Positions 44,658 to 56,600 are shown, counted from the first letter of the stretch. The stretch is DNA of 64,000 nucleotides from Dichetophora obliterata (GCA_963920525.1 OY986435.1:267310299-267374298), one strand, 5' to 3'. Notes: generated from the sequence alone by a model not told the origin. Numbers and translations: made by a program.

Positions 44658-46391
44658 CAGTAGTGGACTTAAGTGTGGACACTTTTAATAAAATTGCTCG
44701 TATGTTATATTCATTAACCAATTTTATAATTATATTAGTCTTTATTGTTATTTTGCTATGTAATGATTTCGGGAATGTATTTTACTATTATATTATAGTA
44801 CTTTTGAACTATTTTCATAAAAAAAAAACAAATTCCGAATAAAACATCAAAATGGCAAAAAAGCAAAGAGTTTATTCTCTACAAAGACTTTAAAAATTAA
44901 TAATAAAAATTAATATTTCGTCGGAAATCCTTTGAGTTTGATTACTTGCTCAATCCTTCGAGGCATGGAATCAACCAGACGTCGCAAATCTTCAGCTGTG
45001 ATTACATGGAACCATGCTTGAAGAATCGCTTCGATTAATTTTCTTTTGTTGCTTGGATTGCGTCGAGAAACCAGTACTTTCAGCCTTGACCAGAGATTTT
45101 CAATAGGATTCAGGTCCGGGCTATTCCCTGGCCAAGGCAGAACTTCAATGTGGTGATCCTGTAACCATTTCATGCTGGTTTTGGCTGTGTGGCATGGAGC
45201 CCCATCCTGCTGAAAGATGCATCTACTACGGTCACCTTCGAACAAATCCTGGATACTAGGCAATAATTTTGGCTCCAGAATAACATCTTGGTACCTTTTA
45301 GCCGTGATTGTGCCGTCTACTACTGCCAGTCGCCCAACACCATCTCTAGTCATGCAACCCCACACCATTACACTGACAGGATGCTTCATTGTGGCGGTTG
45401 TGCATTCCGGTAGCATGTCCTCGCCTTTACGACGACGAACGAATCTGATCCCATCACTCCCGAAAATCGAAATTTTGGTCTCATCACTCGATACCACTTT
45501 TGCCCAGTCTTCAGAGGTCCACCCCTTGTGTGCTGCAGCCCATTCCAACCGTTTTTGCCTTTGTTTAATATTGAGGTAAGGCTTTTTTCGAGGTATTCTT
45601 GCTCGTAATCCATTCTTGCACAATTTCTTCCTAACTGTTCTATCGGTTATATCAAGTCCGGTAGCTTTAAGGACCTTATTAATATCTTTGGATGTTTGAC
45701 GCCGATCCTGCAGCGCAAGTCGACATATCCTCCTTTCATCCTGTGGCGTAACTTTTGGCTTTCGGCCACATTTTGGGGCAGTTTTGGTTGATTTTGTCTC
45801 CTTGTAGCGTTGGCACACCTTTCTTACCCCAGACTTGGTAGCTCCTCCACCCAATCGTTTTGCTATGTCTTCATACGTGTAGCCTTCTTCACGAAGTGTA
45901 ACAGCTCTAGATCTCTTTCCGGGTGACCAATCGGCACGTTTGGTCGTCGTTGGAGCCATTTTCGTTAAAAAAACACTAATTTTACTTCAAAATTGCTTAA
46001 AAACAACCTCAGTTGACAATGAGCAGTGGATGACTAACACAAATTGCCAAACATGTGCCATGTTACATTTTAAAGTAACCTGATTGGATCATGTGATCAT
46101 CCCACGCTCTCTGTGATTGGTTTAGACTGAACACGTGGTAGTTCAGTGTTGCCACAACTCGAAAGAAAATATTACCGAAATGTCATAGTTCGCAAGGCAT
46201 TTTTTTTTATTGATATTGAATGGTATTAAAATTTTTTAATGATATAATGGCAGTTTAATAATAAACCATAGCATAGAGAACAAGAAAAAATTAACTTCGT
46301 AAGGTTCTACATTAAAAAAGTACTATTTTTGTCACTTAAACTATGAAATGCAAGAAATTTCAAAAAGTGTCCACACTTAAGTCCACTACTG
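44658..46391 (-). mobile_element. Apparently intact Tc1-like transposon (1734 bp)
   Basis: Perfect 29-bp terminal inverted repeats start CAGTAGTGGACTTAAGTGTG and are flanked by TA (44656-44657 and 46392-46393). A single uninterrupted transposase gene lies on the minus strand. Confidence 0.95.
44910..45959 (-). CDS. Tc1-family DD34E transposase (349 aa, intact)
   Basis: Cut-and-paste transposase. Two N-terminal helix-turn-helix domains are visible (SPGKRSRAVTLREEGYTYED; DRRQTSKDINKVLKATGL), with the AT-hook-like CGRKPKV at residues 64-70 between them. The catalytic domain has VVSSDETKISIF (D159), CIFQQDGAPCHTAK (D252) and NSPDLNPIENLW (E287), with the canonical 34 residues between the last two. 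Basic patches (RIPRKKPYLN, FVRRRKGED) could serve for nuclear import. The ATG at 45959 gives the usual family length. No stops, frameshifts or missing key residues are seen, so the element may be or recently have been active. Confidence 0.95.
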   Translation of the reverse strand: MAPTTTKRADWSPGKRSRAVTLREEGYTYEDIAKRLGGGATKSGVRKVCQRYKETKSTKTAPKCGRKPKVTPQDERRICRLALQDRRQTSKDINKVLKATGLDITDRTVRKKLCKNGLRARIPRKKPYLNIKQRQKRLEWAAAHKGWTSEDWAKVVSSDETKISIFGSDGIRFVRRRKGEDMLPECTTATMKHPVSVMVWGCMTRDGVGRLAVVDGTITAKRYQDVILEPKLLPSIQDLFEGDRSRCIFQQDGAPCHTAKTSMKWLQDHHIEVLPWPGNSPDLNPIENLWSRLKVLVSRRNPSNKRKLIEAILQAWFHVITAEDLRRLVDSMPRRIEQVIKLKGFPTKY

Positions 46392-46393
46392 TA

Positions 46394-47852
46394 TATTTTT
46401 AAATAGTTACGCGCTAACGCTATAATAAAAACACTGTAATGGCATTAAGTGTCAAGCAAAAATGAAAAAAATATTTTTGGAAAAAAAATTTTCAAGCGAG
46501 CGTGTCATTTTAAAGGACTTATTCTTATATTAAAAATATGCATAAGAAATGGTAAAAAAATATAGATTTAAATGTGGATTCCTTAAAAAAATTAAAGACA
46601 ATAATTTAAATTCTTTTTTTTTTTTTTTTCTTCAATTTGGAATGTTAAAACATTATGTATATGAGTTGAGTGCATTCAAACCGTTGCCATACGTAGAAGT
46701 TTCAACGGTCACGCTATTTTGATGTAATAATTATCTCTGCAGATTTGACAATTATTATAATTTGCTATTTTTAACTTGCTTGCCAGCTTTTGAAAAGCAC
46801 CCAGAATATAGCTAACAGCAGCTTTAAGACTCTTGCATCATTCCGCGCCGTTTTCCGCTGTTTGCTCACGACAGCAAAACAAAGTTCGGAATTATGCTGG
46901 TACCCAAGCTGCGGTCTGTGGACAAAGCTGTGTCTTCCTAAAAGCTATCAACGTCTTTTTCTCAAAAAAAAAATTGCTATAAACTGTTGAATGGTGACAA
47001 AAACTCTAAAGATCAAGTTTGTGATTGCCGTTGCAGAAATGTGCAAAGAAATTTCGTTACAAGGGATTTGTTACAGCGCCTCGTTTTAACTATTTTCTCT
47101 TTTTACCTTTAAGGATTTATATTAGTTATAGCTTTACTGAGGTTTTAAAATTGCCCATATCTCCTAACTGTTTCCATCCAACTTGCAAATGGCGTCAAAA
47201 AGTGTGTAGTTATAGATATAAAAAATTTGTTAATTCGATGTATGCGATTTTTCGTATTGATAGTACCTACTATTATCGGTGAGAGAGTGATCTAAAATTG
47301 CACCTTTTTGATTGATTTATAATAATTACAAGTTAACCAATTCCGGTTAAATTTTTTTTTTTTTTTTTTGGGACCCGAGCAGATGACAATGATGCTTAAT
47401 ATAATATGACTCGCTAATCTTTTTCTTCGTTTGTCGAGATTGATTCTCCTTCTCTCATGCGGTAGCGTCAACTAGCGTCGAGATAACAACGATCCTAAAC
47501 TACAAGTAACCAGGGGTCGTTTTGCAAGTGAGTTTTTTCAGTGCGTTTTGTCCCTACGTTTACACATGCAAGTCGTATGGTATAATCGCACCTCATACAC
47601 GCTGTGTGACACAATGATTGAGACACAACTGGCAAAAGACACCATGGCAGAATCTTAAAAGCAATTAACTCGGGTTGGCAAAAGATGTCAGCTGGCAAAT
47701 TTAAAAGCGTGTCCGCTGTCAAGTTTGCAAGAGAAAAAAAAATGTCACTGTCAACTTTGAAAACTTGTCAGCTAACACACTTGAAAACATGTCAGCTGTC
47801 ACAACTGCAAATATGTCACGGTCAAATAACACCTTGTCGCCGTTACGAGTTA
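46394..47852. other. Intergenic sequence, no feature recognised
   Basis: AT-rich with poly-T runs. Short open frames near 46790-47280 and 47495-47880 show no domain. CAGCTGTCA/GTCAGCT words cluster at 47690-47820 without a clear unit. Confidence 0.4.
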
Positions 47853-48003
47853 GGGTCGTTCACGATGTTGCGCATTTGATAATACCTTGTGTATTTTGAA
47901 ACAAATACAAGGTTTTATCGATGGTATGTTCACGCTAAGTGGTAAAGAGTGAAAATGTTATACCACAATGATATGACAAATACACCACATCGCGAACAAC
48001 CCC
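47853..48003. mobile_element. Small MITE of the GGGGTATTCACGATGTGG family, copy a
   Basis: The left end GGGTCGTTCACGATGTTGCG and the right end CACATCGCGAACAACCCC are inverted. The element is preceded by TTA. It is related to 51860-52325 and 57246-57505. Confidence 0.65.
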
Positions 48004-48500
48004 AACAACGCAAATGGTGAGATTTGGTGCCGTTACAGTTATCATAATATTCTTACTCTATACTATTTTGTTCCCAACACTTCAAGCATCCAAACTAACA
48101 ACATTTGACTAGGAACCGATGTCTAGTTTTTTCACAACTCGCAGAATAAAAATGCATATACAACAATACCCTAAGTACCTCTAATAGATATATCGATAAT
48201 TCCTTCAAAATGGTCGCGAACGCTATTCGTGCAGTGTAAACACTTTTTCAGCATGAACGAACGAAGAATTCGTCGCTTTCGCTCTGATCGGCCGATGTTC
48301 GATCATTTCATGTGGATCCAGTGTTTCTTTGTGAATGCAGTAGTAGATTTATTGAAATGGTAGTCAATAACGTAGGAAAAAACAAAAAAGGTACAATATA
48401 AATTAAAACCTTAAGACAAAAGAGCACTGTTTTATTTGTGTCAAGTTTTTTACTCTTCAAGTTTTCAATATCGCAAACTTGAATTTAATATTGAATTTAA

Positions 48501-49133
48501 AGGTCCAATTATAATAGACGTAACGTAACGTGAGTTGATCACAGCTTAATCACTCAAAGACTACTGAAGTGGAAAATGTAGCGATTTCCGAAACAGACTT
48601 TCTAGACAGCTAAGTGATTTACTCTATACAGAGTTGTTGTTGTTGTTGTTGCCTTCTTCAAAACTTACTCGATCTAAAGCTCACAATCTTAATTCATGTA
48701 ATTATTCAATAGATCATAAAAACTAATTAACGTAACGTAATGTTGTCAACTGTCATCATGACGGCACGCAATGTAAGAAAATGTTCTAACAATTATAGTA
48801 AGCAATAGCCAGGCAGTTGTTTGTCGTAAATAATTGCACGTTCCTGTACGAGTTCAATTAGAACTTTGTCATTTATAGATGTAGATATATAGAACTATCA
48901 CATTAATAGCGAAAATTCAACAAACTAATCGAATCTAACCTCAATGTTCAGTTGCTTTTTAACAAGACATAACGTAAAAATCCAAAATCCACGGATGTAT
49001 ACGTCCCGTCACTTTCAGTTACGTTTATTATAATCACTTGCATAAGAAAGCATTGTTTCAAACAATAAGTGGAAGAACGCACTGCTCAACTGACATTAGA
49101 TCACATAACGTTACTTCTATTATAATTGGACCT
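48501..49133. mobile_element. PIF/Harbinger-like MITE with TAA target duplication
   Basis: The left end AGGTCCAATTATAATAGACG and the right end TCTATTATAATTGGACCT are inverted, flanked by TAA at 48498-48500 and 49134-49136. No coding capacity. It hosts a nested family A copy. Confidence 0.75.
48532..48730 (-). repeat. Family A repeat, copy 4, nested in the MITE
   Basis: The reverse complement of the 5' part of family A, from TTAATTAGTTTTTATGATC through GAGCTTTAGATCGAG, (CAA)5 and CAGTAGTCTTTGAGTGATTA to GTGATCAACTC. It is flanked by CGTAACGT at 48524-48531 and 48731-48738, which looks like an 8-bp target duplication. Confidence 0.7.
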
Positions 49134-49806
49134 TAAGTGTTTCTACTACGCACAACAAACAACATGGCGACTTACCAATGTTCGCCACTTGTGGTCGTGC
49201 AGTGGAAGCGGTTGGAGTGAACGAAGAAGTCATCGCTACGTTTTGTTAGCGATGAATTCTTTTTGTTCGCTACATTTTGTTCGCGATGAATTCTTCATTC
49301 GTTCGGGCAGTAGTATAAAATTGCATAAAACTCAGATATTGACTCCATGGAAGCCGTAATCTCCCGCCTATTTCATCGAGTAGCTTTTTTCCTGCTGGAT
49401 AAAATTGTGCAAAATCTAGGAGACTTTTGCGACGACATTGTTGCGCGTCATCAAATATCGTTGTTGTGGATTTCAATTTCCACACTAGGGTTTTTTCCAC
49501 ACTTGATCAACGCCAATCCAACCAAGTTGTTAGCCTGTGTATTCATACCGGAACTTCCAGATTCAGCAACTTGCACGCAACAAGTTCTTGACTCGTTCTC
49601 AACCTGTTCAACGCAACGCGGCTTTCCGTAATTTTTATCGGCGACTTGTTGCATCAGTTTGTTTGTTTTGTGAATTGAATTATTTGTAGTGCAGTATGCT
49701 ATATGTTAATATTGTCTTATTGTTCGTCATTATTTTAATGTTATAATAGCTGCGTTCCATTCGTTTCAAAATAATCCAGATTTTTTTTTACATGCAAATC
49801 AAAAAC
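49134..49806. other. Intergenic sequence
   Basis: No gene recognised. GTTCGCTACATTTTGTTCG and GTTAGCGATGAATTC are locally repeated near 49240-49300. Confidence 0.4.
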
Positions 49807-49939
49807 AAAAACAATAATCCTATAACAATTATAGTGCGTTTACACCAAACCCTCAAAACGTGTTTTGAACATTTATCGCGTTCAGAGCCAAAACACGACT
49901 TATTTTAAGTGTTTTACCATAAAAAATTTAAAATTTGTC

Positions 49940-50329
49940 GGCCTTTGTAGTCTAGTGGAGAGTGCGCTAGACTATCAACCCAGAAGTCCCTGGTTCGAAT
50001 CCATGCTCGGGCATGGTTCTTGTCACTTTCTTTGTTCTTTCATACATTTAAGAATTATCGAAAAACTAAAAATCCACAACTAAATTGTGGAAAATGTGAA
50101 ATTAAAGGACAGGAACAAGTAAGGGCTGGAAATGCTTGCCGAGGTTAAGGCATAACACTAGCCTAGGTTAAAAGCAATTAAAACTGTCTTTCACGGTTAT
50201 TTCGCCTAATCAATAATTCACGTATGGTTCCATCAATTCCTCTAAATAAATCTATCCCTTTCCTTTCAGGTCAAAGACCAAACCTTGCTTGTATAAGGCG
50301 CATGCCTTGGTTCTTTGATCTTTTTTTTT
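49940..50329 (+). mobile_element. tRNA-derived SINE, copy 2
   Basis: The head GCCTTTGTAGTCTAGTGGAG..TGGTTCGAATCC has A- and B-box-like promoter blocks. The body and tail match 35745-36090 along their whole length except for about 40 extra bases in the middle, and the tail ends in a poly-T run. Confidence 0.85.
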
Positions 50330-50573
50330 AAAAAAAAGAAAGAAAAAACACCTCACAGCGCGTTTTATTATAAAACACCATTAAAACACTGTAAAGGTCG
50401 AATTATATCATGGTAAAAATGAAATTTGGCAACACCTCAAGTGCCAAAGCTTCATTTTTTTACGAAAATGAGCAAAATAAAAGCAAAAATGGAACAGTAA
50501 TAAAACATGAACGTCAAACTAAAACGTGAAAAAGGCGAAGTAAACAGTCGTGTTTTAAGATTAAACACATTAA

Positions 50574-51001
50574 TGGTATTCCCTTAACGCTTCTCAAACT
50601 GCTTAAACCTCTTAAACTGCTTAACTTTAAGCAATTGGGGAATTTTAAGCAAATTTTGAATGGGACATTTTTTACAAGGTTTAAGCTACAATTTATATGC
50701 GTAAATTATGTAAGCATGTTTGCCTAAACTATCAGCTGTCAAACTTGAAACGATTCTATTATATGCTCAATTAATAACTGCTGAAATGCAGATTGTTTTA
50801 AGCGTTTAATAAATTTTTTCTTTTCACTTTGCTTAGGCATCATAAATGTTTAAATTTTATATTTTTCAATTTATAACATCAGCTGTTATTGACATATGCG
50901 CAGAAAATTAAAGAGAATGACAAAGAGTGCATTCCCTTAACAAGAACTCTGAAGTTTACATGTTTACGAAATGGGAAATTTAAATTTTTAAGGGAATACC
51001 A
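50574..51001. mobile_element. TTAA-flanked MITE nested in the outer element
   Basis: The inverted ends TGGTATTCCCTTAA and TTAAGGGAATACCA are flanked on both sides by TTAA (50570-50573 and 51002-51005). The flank fits a piggyBac-type target, but the terminal bases are not the piggyBac CCY, so class is open. Confidence 0.7.
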
Positions 51002-51062
51002 TTAATAGCGATAAAACGTGTTTTAGTTTTGGTGTGAACTTATTATTAGGATTATTTTTGCT

Positions 51063-51859
51063 ATCCATATAAAGTTGTGATGTAGTCTTTAAAAAAATTT
51101 GAATCACAGGTGCCACACCTGTATATTTTTATGAGTTGTCATTTAATTTTTTTAATTAATTGTTTGCATGATACAATCACTATTAGGTAGTTTTGACAGC
51201 CACCTATTTTCTCACGAGCTGCGACCATCGAATGTTAAATAAAAGAAAACCAAATAAACAGCGTGTGTCACATACAATGGCCCCATTAAGCGTAGCCAAC
51301 AATTGCTCTTAAATTATTTATATAGTTGCATACTAATAATAATTACATTAAATAATTTACACAATTTTACACAAGTAAGACACATTCAGAGAAAAACATC
51401 GTTCACCAAGATATCGCCACCATAAAAGTTCACAACATTTGTGAACGACACACGTTCTCATAACACCTTATAGTTATTGTACATATTATGATTGTTTGTT
51501 TGAATTTAATTCATTCATTTTAAAATGACTGCAACGGTAGGGCCCTCTACAAGTCGTTTTTCTTGCCGTTCCTTTGAGAAAATTTTTTTCGCGATTATAA
51601 TAAGGCGAAAGGGATGCAGAGAATAAGTACATTTCCATAATGCGACTAAATTAATTTATTAATGTTTTTTCAGATGTCTTACACATGCTGCATATCTTTT
51701 GAAGCAAATCTGAAAGAATTCAGTTTATAGTTGCATTGTTTTTCAACGTTTTCGCTGTTGCGTTGAAGTTGCGTTGGAATTACGTTGATGAATTTTGGAA
51801 AATGCCTAATTTGACATGCGACAAAGTTAAATCTCCTTCATTGCTTACATTTGATATTA
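51063..51859. other. Intergenic sequence
   Basis: AT-rich. No gene or repeat boundary recognised. Confidence 0.4.
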
Positions 51860-52325
51860 GGGGTATTCACGATGTGGTGCATTTGTGATAAATTTTTGCA
51901 AAATTTACAAAACTTACAACTTTTTGTGAACGAACCTTCAGTAAAGTACATATTGTATTTTTAAAATCAGCTTATGTTGTATGTACTTCTGTTTGGAAAT
52001 ATTGATTTAAATCATCATTTAACTAAAGAAAATCATACAAAAATTGTAATAAAAGAATAAATTATATTAATTTTTATTAAATAAACTCACAGCGTAGCCA
52101 GTAGCTTCCTCCATGATGAGTAGAAATGCCTTTACAATCAGCTGATCTAATACACATCGAAATTTACACAGAATGCAATAGTGTTCCATCGTTGTATTTT
52201 TTCCACAGGAATGTATTTTGAACACTGTACATTTTGTTTTTGTTATATTACAAAAATGTACTACATATATCAAATTTATCAAAAATACACAATACAAGGG
52301 CATATACAACACATCGTGAGTACCC
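51860..52325. mobile_element. TTA-flanked MITE, copy b, about 500 bp upstream of ghi
   Basis: GGGGTATTCACGATGTGGTG at the left and CACATCGTGAGTACCC at the right are inverted, flanked by TTA (51857-51859 and 52326-52328), as for PIF/Harbinger. On the minus strand, 52312-52067 holds an 81-codon open frame matched by copy c. Confidence 0.75.
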
Positions 52326-52823
52326 TTATTGTTTCGTGCTACATATGTTACATATTAAATTTAAAGAATTACGTACATACATTAAATGAGCACAAATACA
52401 GAAGAATAATTTATTGCATACATCAAATGTCAAAAACAGTTGCTGCTAAAATTTGCTATTGTTGCGTTTATAAAAATCAAGTCGATCATCATTTCTCAAC
52501 AACGACAGAATGGAGACGTAGAATGCGACGTACGTCGCATGTTGTGGTGAATGTGTTCAGGCTATTAGTATTGATACTAAACTAGTACTGTTCTAAAAAG
52601 TACTAAAATATCAGCGCTGATATTTAGCCCACGACACAAAAACAAGTTTTATCGAAACGTCAAATTTATTTATTATTTTCTAAGATTTATTTTGTTTTCA
52701 AGTTTCAAAACTAAAAATACTTTCATAATTAGATAAACAAAGATAAGATTTCGCAAATCTTTGATTAAATGTGAATTTAGAAAGTTTAGGCGTCGAATAC
52801 TGGAGCACAAGCAAACACCCAAA

Positions 52824-52923
52824 ATGCTCAAGTCACTGAAGGACTATGTGATGAACCTTTATATCCAATATGAGCTGGTCACTTGCATCAGCATGTTTGA
52901 GCCGTGGGAGAAAAAGCTCATAA
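52824..52923 (+). CDS. ghi: ghi exon 1
   Basis: Starts at ATG 52824; no in-frame upstream ATG nearby was seen. Holds the MFEPWEKK motif. Confidence 0.87.
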
Positions 52924-53144
52924 GTAAGCCATAAACTGTTATCCCAATAGTTGTAATACTTAATACGATTATTGTATTTGCAGATAGCATAGTTGCCATC
53001 ATATTGGGACTCTTTATATTCTCCAGTTGCGTGTATTTGCCGACGTACATACAGACTTTCCTGCAATTCATATCGCCGCTGCCTTTTGAATCGAGTAGCA
53101 GCACAGCACCCTATTCACCCATGCTGCAGACGGAAAAAACATAA
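52824..53144 (+). CDS. ghi: Serine palmitoyltransferase small subunit (ghiberti-like), two exons
   Basis: Small ER-membrane activator of serine palmitoyltransferase, the first enzyme of sphingolipid synthesis (family knowledge). Exon 1 is 52824-52923 (ATG to phase 1, donor ATAA|GTAAGC); exon 2 is 52984-53144 (acceptor TATTTGCAG, stop TAA). The 86-residue product reads MLKSLKDYVMNLYIQYELVT, then MFEPWEKKLINS and a helix IVAIILGLFIFSSCVYLPTY. The aromatic Y..Q..L(V)T block, the (M/L)EPWE(K/R) motif and one helix followed by LP(T/Q)(Y/H)I are the hallmarks of ssSPT proteins. The C-terminal roughly 20 residues are Ser/Pro-rich and longer than in the human proteins. The nearest gene is the channel on the other strand, whose stop is about 410 bp away. 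Symbol given by homology. Confidence 0.88.
52984..53144 (+). CDS. ghi: ghi exon 2
   Basis: Acceptor TTTGCAG, phase 1 in. It encodes the transmembrane helix and the tail ending LQTEKT. Confidence 0.88.
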
Positions 53145-53495
53145 TTTTGAGTAAATTGAAAGAATATTTTTTTTGGGTAAAACAGGGTACGGATCAAGTT
53201 ATAATTCTGACTACAACTAGAATTAAGCAGCTTCCATATTTCACATATTTTATCTAGCAACTATTAAGTTTTTTTTTTTAATATATGTACCGAATGCCAA
53301 AATAGCAAATTAATGCAAACTCGTATTAATGAATCGTGTTCTTCAAATTAATTGTTTTTATGTATTTGCAAATAATTGCACACTTATTAAATTTATGCTT
53401 ATTGATAATATATAATATGCAATAACATGCTAAAATTAATCTTTTCTTTTTATATAGCATATTCTTATTGTTCGCATCTTTTCATTCTCCCTACA

Positions 53496-53501
53496 AATAA
53501 A
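53496..53501 (+). promoter_or_regulatory. Candidate poly(A) signal for ghi
   Basis: AATAAA 352 bp after the ghi stop, just before the last exon of the convergent channel gene. Use not proven. Confidence 0.4.
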
Positions 53502-53556
53502 ATTCTATAAGAATAATAAAACGTAATAATCACATACATTAACATATTCTAAGTAG

Positions 53557-53669
53557 CTAGTAGAATCGCCAGGGTCTTGATCGATTTCTCCATTTGTACT
53601 CTTTGCATAGGAATACCAACTCCACCACACGTAAGAGCGATGCACCAAAGAAGAGTCCAGCGAAGCCAC
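53557..53669 (-). CDS. Channel last exon
   Basis: Acceptor TATCCATAG; GFAGLFFGASLLRVVELVFL, then a basic tail ending RPWRFY and TAG at 53557-53559. Confidence 0.9.
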
Positions 53670-56600
53670 CTATGGATACTTTTAAATACAATATTGAATT
53701 AAAAACCAATTGGCTGTGAATGAAAACTTAGTCAAGCATTGATCAACTACCTGCAAACATTCACCAGCAAATGTTGAGACTAATCGTACGATGAGAAAAC
53801 ACAGTCCTAAATGTAAACCATCAGCGAAAAACAAAATAATAATACAATAGAGAGGTTCAAGAATGTTAAAAGAACTTGAACCTCTTTTTGCGGGTGTTTT
53901 TCAGATCAGAAACTAGTATGTATCTTTTTAATTGCTCGCATCAATCTAAAACAAGTATCGTTTGGATACACGCTTTAAATTTTATAATAAAAATGCAACA
54001 GCACTTTACAAGCAATACAACTGAATAATTTACTGCACTAATTTTTTGATCAGTCTTTTTGATGCTGGCAAAGGCAACTTGAGTTGGTGCTTTTATGTCT
54101 TAAGTAGTAAAGTAGACGCCTAACAAACGAACTTTATCTTAATTCTAACTAAAATTTTAAAATATATTTGAATTACTTATCAAATCCAAGTTATCTTTTG
54201 TCACGCGACGTATGAACCGCTGACTTGGCAGCTCCATCAAAGAAACGATAATTTCAGTTTTTTCCGTGGATAGTTCATTAGACCTTATGATTACAAGAAA
54301 AAGTTATAAATACAAAATAAGTATACTAAAAAGAATATTCACCAAACTTACCCTTCAGGGGAATTAAAAACAATATAGTACTCGGGCTCTTCGCATGAGC
54401 TTAAACAATCGCATGACTTGCGCTTCCACTGCAGCATCTGATTGTGTTCGGTGAGACATTTAAGACCGCTATAGTCACAAGTCGGTGCATGCTGATTGGC
54501 AACTGCAACGAAGAAAAAATTTTTTATAATAATGTAGTAATACTAATAGCGAAGTAAAATTTTTGAGTAGCATTTTTGTTTTTATGAACTAGCCTATATT
54601 TCTACGATTTTTTAATCTGAACAGAAGTTTCTCACTGAACACTACAGACCAACTGTTACACTATCGGTTGTACCTAAGCTGTTAGATAAAATAGTTGCCG
54701 AAAGTGCCGAAGTGCAAAATTATATCTCGAATGATCAGCATGGTTTTTTTCGCAGGCATATCCACTAGCACAAACTTATCTATTTTTAAAATTTTTGCAT
54801 GAATGCTATAGAGCAGGACTTTCGATTTGATATGTTATGTACAGATTTCGTAAGTGCTTTTGATAGCTTGAGCCACAAATTATCTTTATATATAAAATTC
54901 TTCTGTACATGGCTTTGTTACTGAACTCCTCCTAAACGGATGGACCGATTTTGATGAATTTTGGTGTGTGTTGTGCGGCTGGGTCTGTAGATGGGTTTGC
55001 TTTAAAGTTTGATTCAGTAGGTAGCGCTGTTGTTGCTGTTAAAGTGTTTAAAGGGGTATTTGAGAGTATAACGCAGAAATGAATTGAGAAATTGTCATAA
55101 TTTTTTCACTACACCATTACTTTTTCTGCAAAAAAAAATTACAAAAATACGAAATGAATAATCAAAAAGAAACGTCTTAAATTTTTATGATGTTAGGCTT
55201 GATTTTTCGATTGTATAAAACGTTCAAATTTTTGCTATAGAAACTTTAAATCAACCCACCATTAATGCATACCATATGAAAGAACACTAAAAAAGCCTTT
55301 TTATTGTAATATATTGAAACACGGTTAAACGGACAATTAATCAAAATTTCAAACAGAAATAAAATAAATGCAATCCTTTGTGACATGAGTGAGTTATGCA
55401 TTTTCAAAGCCAGCACTTTCATTTTTGATTGCTTTTTTTTTTCTATTTCACCAAAAAATAAAATTAGCACTAAAAACTTTTGGTGTGTTTTAGGTGCGAA
55501 CATTTTTTGTGGTGTTAATTTTTTTGAAATATTAAGCAATTTGCGTGTTCCTATAGAAAACGAAATTTTTCTAATTAAAGACATATAAGCCAAGAATGTT
55601 ACTTACCACAAAGGTATGCAATTAGCAAATTGCAATAATATAATTTTGAAAATTCTTGCATGGCAGATTTTTTACCTTAAACATTTAAGGTGTTTGGTGA
55701 ATCTGAGGACCTTAGTATGTTTGGCGATGACAAAAAAAGGTCAAAAATGATTCTTAAAGAAATTAAAACAAAATCCTCAAGAAAAATTTTTTACAAAATC
55801 AAGGCCACAGTAACAACGGGTATATAAACTAGTTGATTAGGTAAGCCAGGATTTTAGTCTCTAACTTTTTACAATAGATGAACTAATGTACCTTATAAAT
55901 AGAAACTTATTCACAATTGAAAACAATTACTCTACAATGGTGCAAGTTCTTTCAGGTGTTCCGGTGTTCTACTAAGGTAGGGCTGCCATAAGTCAACAGC
56001 ACTTGACCGGGACAAATTTGAATATTTTTTATTAATTATTCCACCAAAAAAGAAAAACGCAATTTTCACGGCTCTATGAAATAAGGCCCCAGGAAATAAG
56101 GCCCCAAACTTCAAAAATAAGGCCCCAAACATTTCTATACAAAACAACAACACAAATAATTAAGATGTTATTTCCTATTATGGGGCTTTATTTCCTTTTT
56201 GAAAAATGGTGCATTATTTCACATTTCATTATGAGTAAGGCCCCAAGAGTAAAATGAAATAAGGCCCCAAAAATTATATTGGTAAAAAAGCATGAATATT
56301 TGGGGTGCTATTTTGATTTTTGTAGCCTTATTTAAATTTTTAAATTAGGGCTTTATTTCATTGTATAATAGGCCACCAAAAATTTCAACACTCCTTGAGG
56401 GTCAGACTGGGATACGGTTGTTATAACAACTTTTCGCTTTTTGTTATTTAAAATCAATTGAAAATTTCTCAATTAAAAAAATTTTAAAAAATATATTAAG
56501 TTTTGATATTTTTACCGCGTAGTGAGGACATAATTAAAAATAACAAAATAAAATTAATTCTGAAAAATTTCATGGTAAAAGATGGACCAGTAAACTTCTC

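Larger units (their letters stand above)
49807..51062. mobile_element. Outer inverted-repeat element hosting two nested insertions
   Basis: The arms AATAATCCTATAACAATTA followed by GTTTACACCAAA, and TTTGGTGTGAACTTATTA followed by TTAGGATTATT, are inverted, with AAAACGTGTTTT just inside both. A SINE (49940-50329) and a TTAA-flanked MITE (50574-51001) lie inside. Confidence 0.65.

Noticed and set aside
53557..53669. Alternative open frame through the last channel exon
   Set aside because: It lacks the GLFFGAS pore signature and would break phase with upstream exons.
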